A stretch of DNA of 64,000 nt from CAJQLB01 sp041392065. Its GTDB lineage: Bacteria; Bacteroidota; Bacteroidia; Flavobacteriales; Flavobacteriaceae. The notes under the pieces were generated by a model. That model made no database searches, was not told the origin of the DNA, and saw nothing but the letters and a program-made list of their open reading frames with translations. The DNA lies in NCBI GenBank assembly GCA_041392065.1, contig JAWKMU010000006.1, positions 213,426-277,425 of the forward strand. Direction: 5' to 3'. The position numbers were made by a program, and so were the translations under genes. Positions 1 to 7,737 of the stretch are shown here, one piece after another; position 1 is the first letter of the stretch; each line of letters begins with the position of its first letter.

Positions 1-72
1 AACTGCAATTTTTCCAGGTGTTGGTCTTGAGTGATATAATAAAGCCTCTCTACGTTTACTTTCTTTACTCAT
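1..72 (-). CDS. maeB: NADP-dependent malic enzyme, N-terminal fragment (runs off the left edge)
   Basis: Reading the reverse strand from an ATG at 72 gives 24 codons, starting MSKESKRREALLYHS and continuing RPTPGKIAV, before the window ends. This opening is familiar from flavobacterial malic enzymes (malic domain plus phosphotransacetylase-like domain), which decarboxylate malate to pyruvate. Only the N-terminus is present, so the catalytic residues cannot be checked. A TAACTTTG element at 95-102 supports the start. The call rests on recognition of the N-terminal sequence alone. Confidence 0.65.
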   Translation of the reverse strand, partial: MSKESKRREALLYHSRPTPGKIAV

Positions 73-94
73 AAGTTAGTTATTATTGGAAATA

Positions 95-102
95 CAAAGT
101 TA
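95..102 (-). promoter_or_regulatory. -7 promoter element of the malic enzyme gene
   Basis: TAACTTTG on the reverse strand matches the Bacteroidota TAnnTTTG element and lies 22 nt upstream of the ATG at 72. No clear TTG -33 element is seen at the expected distance. Confidence 0.45.
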
Positions 103-133
103 ATGTGATAGTGTAAAATAGGAAATATTATTG

Positions 134-1060
134 CTATTCTTTTAAAAATTCAATGTTTCTGATTAATCCAGAATATTTTGTACGTTTTACTGCAGATTTC
201 TTAAATATTTTTTTGAAAGTATCTTCTGTGATTTCTTCCCAATCTTTTTTACTCATTTCTAAAAGTTGAGGATGTGGATTAAAAAGTGGTTCATTATGTG
301 ATTTTGAGAATCTGTTCCAAGGGCACACATCTTGGCAAACATCACAACCAAACATCCAATTATCAAATTGACCTTTAAATTCTGAAGGAATATTGTCTTT
401 TAATTCGATTGTGAAATAAGAAATGCATTTACTACCATCTACCACATAAGGTTCTGTTATTGCTTGTGTTGGGCAAGCATCAATACAAGCTGTACAAGTA
501 CCACAATGATTTGTTGTTGGAGTATCGTAATCTAACTCTAAATCTACTATAAGTTCAGCTATAAAATAAAAGGAACCTACTTGCTGAGTTAATAAATTGC
601 TGTGTTTTCCTATCCAACCTAAACCAGATTTTGCTGCCCAAGCTTTGTCCAAAACAGGTGCAGAATCTACAAATGCACGACCTTGTACTTCGCCTATTTC
701 TTCATCAATAAAATTTAAAAGTGATATGAGTTTGTCTTTTATAACAAAATGATAATCGGTACCGAAAGCGTATTTACTGATTTTTGGAGCGTTTTCATCT
801 TTCTGAAATTCATTTGGATAATAATTAAGCAATAAAGAAATCACACTTTTTGAACCTTCAACCAGTTTAGTTGGATCAAGACGTTTATCAAAGTGATTTT
901 CCATGTAACGCATTTCTCCATGCATGTTTTTATGTAACCACTTTTCGAGTCGAGGTGCTTCAGTTTCTAAAAATTCAGCCTTACTAATTCCACAAGACAA
1001 AAAACCGAGGCGTTTGGCTTCGGTTTTAATTATGTTAGTATATTTAATTTTATTGCTCAT
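134..1060 (-). CDS. queG: epoxyqueuosine reductase
   Basis: Catalyses the last step of queuosine synthesis, the cobalamin-dependent reduction of epoxyqueuosine to queuosine in tRNA, in the cytoplasm. The 308 residues show the QueG order: an N-terminal cobalamin-binding DUF1730 region with the conserved Asp in VDSAPVLDKAWA (D132), then two [4Fe-4S] motifs. The first cluster motif has C186, C189, C192 and C196 (CGTCTACIDAC); the second group is C212, C239, C242 and C246 (CDVCQDVCPWN). Length is normal for the short form without HEAT repeats. It ends 61 bp from the malic enzyme start and lies downstream of ruvB on the same strand, with a dispersed repeat fragment between them. Confidence 0.95.
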   Translation of the reverse strand: MSNKIKYTNIIKTEAKRLGFLSCGISKAEFLETEAPRLEKWLHKNMHGEMRYMENHFDKRLDPTKLVEGSKSVISLLLNYYPNEFQKDENAPKISKYAFGTDYHFVIKDKLISLLNFIDEEIGEVQGRAFVDSAPVLDKAWAAKSGLGWIGKHSNLLTQQVGSFYFIAELIVDLELDYDTPTTNHCGTCTACIDACPTQAITEPYVVDGSKCISYFTIELKDNIPSEFKGQFDNWMFGCDVCQDVCPWNRFSKSHNEPLFNPHPQLLEMSKKDWEEITEDTFKKIFKKSAVKRTKYSGLIRNIEFLKE

Positions 1061-1065
1061 TTAAT

Positions 1066-1093
1066 AAGATTCTGAATCAAGTTCAGAATGACA
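1066..1093. repeat. dispersed intergenic repeat fragment (TTCTGAA-TCAAG-TTCAGAA type)
   Basis: Inverted repeat TTCTGAA (1070-1076), spacer TCAAG, TTCAGAA (1082-1088), followed by TGACA. Sequences of the form GAT-TCTGAA-TCAAG-TTCAGA-ATGACA are recurrent intergenic repeats in flavobacterial genomes. It sits between ruvB and queG and could fold as a hairpin in that transcript. Confidence 0.55.
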
Positions 1094-1100
1094 CTTTGTA

Positions 1101-2123
1101 TCAAAATAAACCTCCTTGAGTTGGACCTTTTATTTTTCCAAGATGTTTATAAGCCAATTCTGTAACTTCGCGACCTCTCGGAGTCCGCATAATAAAACCT
1201 TGTTGTATTAAAAAAGGTTCATAAACTTCCTCGATGGTTTCTGCACTTTCACTAACTGCTGTTGCTAAAGTCGTTATACCAACTGGTCCTCCTTTAAACT
1301 TATCGATAATTGTAGACAAAATTTTGTTGTCCATTTCATCTAAGCCATGCGCATCAACATTAAGTGCTTCAAGAGCGAATTTTGCTATTTTAATGTCAAT
1401 ATTGCCATTACCTTTTATTTGAGCAAAATCACGAACACGACGCAATAAGGCGTTGGCAATTCTAGGTGTACCTCTGCTTCGTCCTGCAATTTCAACAGCA
1501 GCTTCCATAGAAATTGGAATATCAATAATACCAGCACTTCGCTGAACAATAGTTGTTAAAAGCTCTGTATTATAATATTGAAGTCTGCTTTGAATACCAA
1601 AACGTGCTCTCATTGGAGATGTGAGTAATCCGGAACGAGTTGTTGCACCAATTAAGGTAAACGGATTTAAATTGATTTGAACCGTTCGAGCATTTGGTCC
1701 AGTTTCAATCATGATATCAATTTTGTAATCTTCCATTGCAGAGTATAAATACTCTTCAACAATTGGACTTAATCTATGGATTTCATCAATAAAAAGCACA
1801 TCTCGTTCTTCAAGGTTGGTAAGTAGTCCTGCTAAATCACCTGGTTTATCTAGAACAGGTCCAGAAGTCACTTTAATTGAAACATCTAGTTCATTGGCAA
1901 GTATATGTGCTAAAGTCGTTTTACCCAATCCAGGTGGACCATGAAACAACGTATGATCCAAAGCTTCACTTCTTCCATTTGCAGCCTGAACAAATACCTT
2001 AAGATTTTCCAATACTTGATCCTGACCTGTAAAATCTTCAAAGGAAAGTGGTCTTAATTTTTTTTCAACATCCAGATCTTCTGGAGAGAATTTTTCGTTG
2101 GTTGGATCTAAGTTTTGGTTCAT
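1101..2123 (-). CDS. ruvB: Holliday junction branch migration helicase RuvB
   Basis: AAA+ motor that, with RuvA, drives branch migration of Holliday junctions. Visible motifs are Walker A GPPGLGKTTLA, Walker B LFIDEIHRL, the sensor segment GATTRSGLLTSPMRARFG with its arginine finger, and a C-terminal winged helix ending near TPRGREVTELAYKHLG. I chose the ATG at 2123 (MNQNLDPTNEKF, 340 aa) because RuvB proteins of this group begin there; in-frame ATGs at 2129 and 2147 are possible but would add residues with no family match. The gene stands alone with queG downstream; ruvA and ruvC are not in the window. Confidence 0.96.
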   Translation of the reverse strand: MNQNLDPTNEKFSPEDLDVEKKLRPLSFEDFTGQDQVLENLKVFVQAANGRSEALDHTLFHGPPGLGKTTLAHILANELDVSIKVTSGPVLDKPGDLAGLLTNLEERDVLFIDEIHRLSPIVEEYLYSAMEDYKIDIMIETGPNARTVQINLNPFTLIGATTRSGLLTSPMRARFGIQSRLQYYNTELLTTIVQRSAGIIDIPISMEAAVEIAGRSRGTPRIANALLRRVRDFAQIKGNGNIDIKIAKFALEALNVDAHGLDEMDNKILSTIIDKFKGGPVGITTLATAVSESAETIEEVYEPFLIQQGFIMRTPRGREVTELAYKHLGKIKGPTQGGLF

Positions 2124-2190
2124 ATTCATTTCCCACGAAAGTGGCAATCTTTTTAGTTTTTTGATTTAATCTTTTAAGTGGACTCCGCAT

Positions 2191-2231
2191 CACACTTCGA
2201 CTGCGCTAATTGGGACAGTGTGGAATGACAA
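2191..2231. repeat. dispersed intergenic repeat fragment with TTCGACTGCGCT core
   Basis: CACACT (2191-2196) and AGTGTG (2217-2222) are inverted arms around TTCGACTGCGCTAATTGGG, followed by GAATGACAAA. The core resembles the fragments near 20061 (TTCGACTTCGCTCAG) and 37981 (TTCGACAAGCTCTG). It lies in the 209-bp gap between ctaD and ruvB and has no coding capacity. Confidence 0.5.
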
Positions 2232-2257
2232 AAAAACCTACTTAAGCAAATATAAAG

Positions 2258-2331
2258 AAAAAGCCCTTCTTTAAAATAGAAAGGCTTTGATATTATATAT
2301 CTCATCATGAGATTCCTTTTTACAAAGGAAT
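2258..2331 (-). terminator. 3' end of the act-cta operon: two hairpins and a rho-independent terminator
   Basis: Directly after the ctaD stop on the reverse strand come three stacked structures. They are ATTCCTTT/AAAGGAAT with a 4-nt loop (2312-2331), the perfect 15-bp palindrome ATCTCATCATGAGAT (2299-2313), and an imperfect AAAGCC-TTCT/AGAA-GGCTTT hairpin (2258-2288) followed by a T-rich run. The last is the likely terminator of the respiratory operon. The first two may protect the 3' end. Confidence 0.6.
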
Positions 2332-2332
2332 T

Positions 2333-4126
2333 TTAATGATGCAGTTCTTCTTCACCTTCTTTTAGTGGAACGTTTTGAGGAACGAAATCTTCATCATGTC
2401 CTGGTTTACTATAGTCGTATGACCAACGATAAACGTGAGGTATTTCACCTTCCCAATTTCCATGGAAATGTTTTATTGGTGCAGTCCACTCTAAAGTTGT
2501 AGATCTCCAAGGGTTTTGAACTGTTTTCTTTCCAAAGAAAATACTTCCGAAGAAATTGTATAAATATAAAATTTGAACAACTCCTCCTATTAATGCAAAA
2601 ATAGTAATGATTACGTTTACATCGTTTAAATCGTCAAACAATGGGAAGTTACTGTTTGTATAATAACGTCTTGGTAAACCTGCCATACCAATAAAATGCA
2701 TTGGGAAAAATACACCATAAGCACAAATTGCCGTAATCCAGAAATGGATATAACCTAAGTTTTTATTGAGCATTCTACCAAACATTTTAGGATACCAATG
2801 GTAAATACCTGCGAACATTCCATATAATGCTGAAATACCCATTACTAAGTGGAAATGAGCTACAACAAAATAGGTGTCATGAACATTAATATCTAAAGCA
2901 CTATCTCCAAGAATAATTCCTGTTAAACCACCTGTAATAAATGTAGATACAAAACCAATTGAAAACAGCATAGCAGGATTCATCTGTAAGTTACCTTTCC
3001 AGAGTGTTGTAATCCAGTTGAATGCTTTTACAGCTGATGGAATTGCAATTAATAATGTTGTAAATGTAAATACTGAACCTAAGAATGGATTCATTCCTGA
3101 AATAAACATATGATGTCCCCAAACAATGGTTGATAAAAATGCAATGGCTAAAATTGACACGATCATTGCACGATAACCAAATATAGGTTTACGAGAGTTT
3201 GTTGCCATAATTTCAGACACAAGTCCCATTGCTGGTAATATTACTATGTATACTTCTGGATGTCCTAAGAACCAGAACAAGTGTTCAAACAAAACAGGCG
3301 AACCTCCTTGATAATGTAATACTTCACCTTGAATAAATATATCTGATAAGAAGAATGAAGTTCCAAAACTTCTATCCATAATAAGCAATAATGCTGCAGA
3401 CAATAGTACAGGGAACGATACCACACCAATTACTGCTGTAATAAAAAATGCCCAAATGGTTAATGGAAGTCTTGTCATAGACATTCCTTTAGTACGTAAG
3501 TTCAATACTGTTACGATATAGTTTAATGAACCTAATAAGGAAGATGCAATAAAGATAGCCATTGACACCAACCACAAAGTCATACCCATTCCAGAACCAG
3601 CTTGAGCCATTGGTAAAGCACTAAGTGGAGGATAAATAGTCCATCCAGCTGATGCAGGTCCTGCTTCAACAAATAATGAAATAACCATAACAACACTTGA
3701 CAAGAAGAATAACCAATATGAAATCATATTTAGGAATCCTGAAGCCATATCACGTGCACCAATTTGTAATGGAATTAAAAGGTTACTAAACGTTCCACTT
3801 AATCCAGCTGTTAATACAAAGAATACCATGATGGTACCATGAATGGTTACTAAAGCTAAATAGATGTCAGCATCCATGACACCATCAGGAGCCCATTTAC
3901 CTAATAATGCTTCAAATAACACATTTGGTTCTTCAGGCCATGCAATTTGCATACGGAACATCATAGACATTATTACACCAATAACTCCCATTATTGTACC
4001 TGTAATAAGGTACTGTTTGGCAATCATTTTATGATCTTGACTAAAGATGTATTTAGTTACAAAGGTTTCTTTATGATGATGATGTCCGTGATCGTCGTGG
4101 TCGTGAGTATCTGCGTGTGCTGACAT
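2333..4126 (-). CDS. ctaD: cytochrome c oxidase subunit I (heme-copper oxidase, A family)
   Basis: Catalytic subunit of the terminal oxidase in the inner membrane; reduces O2 and pumps protons. The 597-aa polytopic protein carries the family motifs: the HPEVYIV segment with the Tyr-His cross-link pair, the CuB histidines in WGHHMFISGMNP, and the heme ligands in HDTYFVVAHFHLVMG. The N-terminus (residues 4-19) is unusually His/Asp-rich, with HDHDDHGHHHHKE. It is the last gene of the operon, 32 bp after ctaC, and is followed by a terminator. No fused subunit III is seen, and subunits III and IV are not in the window. Confidence 0.97.
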   Translation of the reverse strand: MSAHADTHDHDDHGHHHHKETFVTKYIFSQDHKMIAKQYLITGTIMGVIGVIMSMMFRMQIAWPEEPNVLFEALLGKWAPDGVMDADIYLALVTIHGTIMVFFVLTAGLSGTFSNLLIPLQIGARDMASGFLNMISYWLFFLSSVVMVISLFVEAGPASAGWTIYPPLSALPMAQAGSGMGMTLWLVSMAIFIASSLLGSLNYIVTVLNLRTKGMSMTRLPLTIWAFFITAVIGVVSFPVLLSAALLLIMDRSFGTSFFLSDIFIQGEVLHYQGGSPVLFEHLFWFLGHPEVYIVILPAMGLVSEIMATNSRKPIFGYRAMIVSILAIAFLSTIVWGHHMFISGMNPFLGSVFTFTTLLIAIPSAVKAFNWITTLWKGNLQMNPAMLFSIGFVSTFITGGLTGIILGDSALDINVHDTYFVVAHFHLVMGISALYGMFAGIYHWYPKMFGRMLNKNLGYIHFWITAICAYGVFFPMHFIGMAGLPRRYYTNSNFPLFDDLNDVNVIITIFALIGGVVQILYLYNFFGSIFFGKKTVQNPWRSTTLEWTAPIKHFHGNWEGEIPHVYRWSYDYSKPGHDEDFVPQNVPLKEGEEELHH

Positions 4127-4158
4127 AATCTATATCTAATTTTTAAATCTTAATGTTA

Positions 4159-5223
4159 TTAATTTTGAACTAAAGAATTTTTGAATGTTTTCTGCTCACT
4201 TAACCAAGCTTTATACTCATCTTCAGTTTCTACAATAATTTTCATTTGCATATTGTAATGAGACTTTCCACAAATTTTATTACAAAGTAATAAGTAATCA
4301 AACTCATATCTTAAATCTTGTCCTTTAGCCTCAATTTCTTCTTTATTATTTGCTCTAATCTTATTGATTTTTGCAACTTTATCAATAATATCTGGATTCT
4401 GGCGCATTTCGGCGGTTGTCACTGTTGGTGTAAATGCAAATTGAGTAATCATGCCTGGAACACAATTCATTTGTGCTCTAAAGTGAGGCATATATGCCGA
4501 ATGTAACACATCTTGTGAACGCATTTTAAATAATACTTTTTTCCCAACTGGCAGATGTAATTCAGTAGTAATAATATCGTCTTGAGCATTTGGGTCTGCT
4601 TCATCCAATCCTAAAATATTTGCGTTATCAAGATTTATTAATCTCACATTAGCATCACCCAACACATTGTCTTCTCCTGCGTATCTTGCCTTCCAGTTAA
4701 ACTGTTGTGCATAAAGTTCAACAACTATAGTGTCATCATCTTGTTCTATATTCATGATATCTGACCAAGTAAATAAACCGTATATGATTAATCCTGCCAA
4801 AACAATTACTGGGATGATTGTCCAGATAAATTCAAGTTTATCATTATCAGCATAAAATAATGCCTTTCTTCCTTTTTCACCTTTATATTTATAGGCAAAA
4901 TAATGAAGTAAAAACTGTGTAATTGTTTGTACAATAAAAATAATGACCATAGAAACAATCATTAGATTGTCAATTTTCGGTCCATGTTCTGAAGCTGAAT
5001 TGGACATTAATGGCAAATCTCCCCAAAACACAAAACATACAATAGTTATGACATAGATAAAAACAAGAAATCCTAGCATTAAATATGCATTTAATTTGTT
5101 ATCCTTATCATTAGCTACTTGTGCACTTTCATTATTAGCATTGGCTAAATCAAAGATTTTCACCATTTGCCAGATTGCAACTGTAATAAATACTAAAACT
5201 AAAATTGTTAATAAAGCAGTCAT
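4159..5223 (-). CDS. ctaC: cytochrome c oxidase subunit II
   Basis: Takes electrons at a binuclear CuA centre and passes them to subunit I. The CuA ligands are visible near the C-terminus in CNKICGKSHYNM, with the upstream His in VLHSAYMPHFRAQMNCVPGM. At 354 aa it is longer than a classical two-helix subunit II. The N-terminal half seems to contain about four hydrophobic segments (near residues 2-16, 47-68, 85-110 and 135-152) instead of two. There is no fused cytochrome c domain, so the electron donor must be a separate protein such as the Act cytochromes encoded upstream. It lies between actF and ctaD in the same operon. Confidence 0.95.
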   Translation of the reverse strand: MTALLTILVLVFITVAIWQMVKIFDLANANNESAQVANDKDNKLNAYLMLGFLVFIYVITIVCFVFWGDLPLMSNSASEHGPKIDNLMIVSMVIIFIVQTITQFLLHYFAYKYKGEKGRKALFYADNDKLEFIWTIIPVIVLAGLIIYGLFTWSDIMNIEQDDDTIVVELYAQQFNWKARYAGEDNVLGDANVRLINLDNANILGLDEADPNAQDDIITTELHLPVGKKVLFKMRSQDVLHSAYMPHFRAQMNCVPGMITQFAFTPTVTTAEMRQNPDIIDKVAKINKIRANNKEEIEAKGQDLRYEFDYLLLCNKICGKSHYNMQMKIIVETEDEYKAWLSEQKTFKNSLVQN

Positions 5224-5251
5224 TGTTATATCTCTTCTTTATTTATTTAAA

Positions 5252-6598
5252 TTAATAATGAAAATGTTCACTTTCTTTAATAAACGGATTTCCTTTTGGT
5301 AGTAATGATGCTTTAGACAACGCATAAAACACTAACAATAAAAATAATCCTAAAAACAACGCAACAGCACTTAATTCTGGTAATCCAATTGACCATCTGT
5401 CACCAACTGTTGCAGGCATTATCATGTTGAATACATCAACATAATGTCCTATTAATATTACTATTCCAGCCATAACAATAAACCATGGCACACGTTTGTA
5501 ATCACTGTTCATTAAGACTAAGAATGGAAAAATAAAGTTCATTACCAACATGCCGAAGAAAGGTAATTTATAATCTTCTATTCTAGTTACAAAATAAGTA
5601 ACCTCTTCAGGAATGTTAGCATACCAAATTAACATGAACTGTGAGAACCATAAATAAGTCCAAAAAATGCTAATTGCAAACATGAATTTTGCTAAATCAT
5701 GCATGTGGCTATCATTTACAAACTCCATTAAACCTTTAGATTTTAGATAAAGTGTGATTAAGGCAATTACAGTAATACCACTTACAAACATACTCGCAAA
5801 TACATACCACCCAAATAGAGTTGAGAACCAGTGAGGATCTACACTCATGATCCAATCCCAAGACATCATAGATTCTGTGTAAATATAGAATACTAAGAAT
5901 GCCGCAGACCATCTGAATGTTTTAACATAGTTTCTTTTATCTTCAGCTGTATCTTGAGCAATTGAATACTTTCTAGAAATCCATCTATAGAAACTCCAAC
6001 CTCCAAGAAAAATCAACCCTCTAATTAACCAACCTGTTTTATTTAGCCAACCAGATTTTCCTTGAATCAGTTCATCGTGAGCAACAACATCAGGATCCAT
6101 CCAAATAAAAATGTGACTGTCTGCCCAATATCCAATAACCAAAACTAATAATCCACCTGGAAGTACATAATACGTTATAGCTTCCATTACTCTAAATAAT
6201 ACAGGAGACCATCCAGCTTGTGCAGCCCATTGAATACCATAAAACGCCAAAGCTCCTAATGCTATCATAAAGAAGAAAAACGCAGCTATATAAAGTGCTG
6301 AATATGGTCTATTATGAATTTGGTGCATGACATGCTCTGCATGTTCATCATCATGTGCTTCTGCACTATCATGTGACTCAGATTCATGAGAATCGGTTGT
6401 TGTATGGCTTTCTTGTGCTACAGTGTGAGTATCTGCTGCTTCACCATGGTCTCCTCCGTGAGAAGCTTCCTCAGCTAACATTGTTTTTACGTCTTCTAAA
6501 GATACATGAGAGGTAGAATATGAATAAAACCACCCAAGTGCTCCTAAAAGCATTAATGCTACTGAAAATATTTTTAATCTATTTGATAACGTGTACAT
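5252..6598 (-). CDS. actF: alternative complex III subunit ActF (membrane quinol:cytochrome c oxidoreductase subunit)
   Basis: Polytopic membrane subunit of the quinol:cytochrome c oxidoreductase that replaces bc1 in Bacteroidota. The 448-aa protein has about ten hydrophobic helices of the NrfD/PsrC-like type. Between the first helix (residues 9-28) and the rest lies an insert of roughly 55 residues (about 40-95) very rich in His, Asp, Glu, Ser and Thr, for example HDDEHAEHVMHQIH. It follows actE by 31 bp and precedes ctaC by 28 bp. Assignment is by order in the act operon and by its hydrophobic pattern. Confidence 0.9.
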   Translation of the reverse strand: MYTLSNRLKIFSVALMLLGALGWFYSYSTSHVSLEDVKTMLAEEASHGGDHGEAADTHTVAQESHTTTDSHESESHDSAEAHDDEHAEHVMHQIHNRPYSALYIAAFFFFMIALGALAFYGIQWAAQAGWSPVLFRVMEAITYYVLPGGLLVLVIGYWADSHIFIWMDPDVVAHDELIQGKSGWLNKTGWLIRGLIFLGGWSFYRWISRKYSIAQDTAEDKRNYVKTFRWSAAFLVFYIYTESMMSWDWIMSVDPHWFSTLFGWYVFASMFVSGITVIALITLYLKSKGLMEFVNDSHMHDLAKFMFAISIFWTYLWFSQFMLIWYANIPEEVTYFVTRIEDYKLPFFGMLVMNFIFPFLVLMNSDYKRVPWFIVMAGIVILIGHYVDVFNMIMPATVGDRWSIGLPELSAVALFLGLFLLLVFYALSKASLLPKGNPFIKESEHFHY

Positions 6599-6629
6599 AT
6601 TAATCTGTAATAATCTTTATCTAATATTC

Positions 6630-7187
6630 TTATTTCTCTAAATCTGATTTAAGCTTAAGCACATAAGCCACTACTTGCCATCTTTCTTCTTCATTTAGCT
6701 GATTTGCATAAGAACCCATCGCATTTTTTCCGTAATAAATTGTGTGGTATGTGCTTCCTTCGTTAATAGCTCTTCCTACATCATCATAGCTTGGTATGCC
6801 TAAAATTTTCTCTCTTTTAACGAGATTTCCTTGTCCATCACCTTTATTGCCATGACAAATGCCACAGTATATGTCATACAATTCTTTCCCTCTTACTAAA
6901 TCAACCTGAGTAGAATCTAAAGGACTCATTAATTCTGCTTTAGCTCTTAGGTATTCTTCATTTGAACTTCCATAATCAAATAATGAATAGCCTCTTGCAA
7001 TAGTCCCTTCAACTGGCAACATTGCAGATTGCTCGCCAGGAAAAATATCATATTCACCATAAGTTTCATACCCTACAGGTGCTTGCATATTTGGCATAAA
7101 TTGATAGTTTGGTCTTGTATCTTTTTTACATGATACAATGACCATCATTATGATTACAACTAGTGTTATTTTAAATAAGCTTTTCAT
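6630..7187 (-). CDS. actE: alternative complex III subunit ActE, monoheme cytochrome c lipoprotein
   Basis: Periplasmic electron carrier of the Act complex. The 185-aa protein starts with a lipoprotein signal ending IVSC-KKD (lipid anchor at Cys 20), followed by a class I cytochrome domain with one CxxCH motif (CGICHG) and a likely distal Met in the NAMGSYANQL segment. Length is normal for ActE. It starts 4 bp before the actD stop on the reverse strand, so the two are probably translationally coupled. Confidence 0.92.
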   Translation of the reverse strand: MKSLFKITLVVIIMMVIVSCKKDTRPNYQFMPNMQAPVGYETYGEYDIFPGEQSAMLPVEGTIARGYSLFDYGSSNEEYLRAKAELMSPLDSTQVDLVRGKELYDIYCGICHGNKGDGQGNLVKREKILGIPSYDDVGRAINEGSTYHTIYYGKNAMGSYANQLNEEERWQVVAYVLKLKSDLEK

Positions 7188-7191
7188 ATCT

Positions 7192-7728
7192 CTAGTGTGC
7201 TTCTTCTTTATCTACAATATTAATTTCTACAGCTCCAGTCTCAGCAAGTAAATCTTCTAAATCTTTTAAATTACCATGAACAGGGATTTCCATTAAAAAA
7301 TGATCGTCAGTAGTTCTTGGATCAGGATTTTCAGCTTTTTTAAATGGCCACATTCTACTTCTTAAGTAAAACGTTATAACCATTAAATGTGCAGCAAAAA
7401 ATACGGTTAGCTCAAACATAATTGGAACAAATGCTGGCATGTTTTCTATATAACTAAAGCTTGGTTTACCACCAATATTTTGAGGCCAATCTTCAATCAT
7501 TATAAAATTCATCATCAAAATGGCTACTGTTAAACCAACACATCCATACATGAATGACGCAATTGCGATTCGTGTTGGTGCCAATCCCATTGCTTTGTCT
7601 AAACCATGCACAGGAAATGGAGTATAAATTTCTTCAATATGATGCTTAGCAGCCTTTACTTTTTTAACGGCAGACATTAATACATCGTCATCTGTATATA
7701 TAGCGTGAATTACTTTAGAAGCTTCCAT
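7192..7728 (-). CDS. actD: alternative complex III subunit ActD (DUF3341)
   Basis: Membrane subunit of the Act quinol oxidoreductase. The 178-aa protein has a soluble N-terminal domain resembling the DUF3341 family (VIHAIYTDDDVLMSAVKKV) and two transmembrane helices near residues 57-80 and 100-122, with a cytoplasmic tail rich in acidic residues. Its role is structural: it packs between the two large NrfD-like subunits. It lies 10 bp from actC and 4 bp from actE in the same operon. Confidence 0.9.
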   Translation of the reverse strand: MEASKVIHAIYTDDDVLMSAVKKVKAAKHHIEEIYTPFPVHGLDKAMGLAPTRIAIASFMYGCVGLTVAILMMNFIMIEDWPQNIGGKPSFSYIENMPAFVPIMFELTVFFAAHLMVITFYLRSRMWPFKKAENPDPRTTDDHFLMEIPVHGNLKDLEDLLAETGAVEINIVDKEEAH

Positions 7729-7737
7729 TGTCTACGT

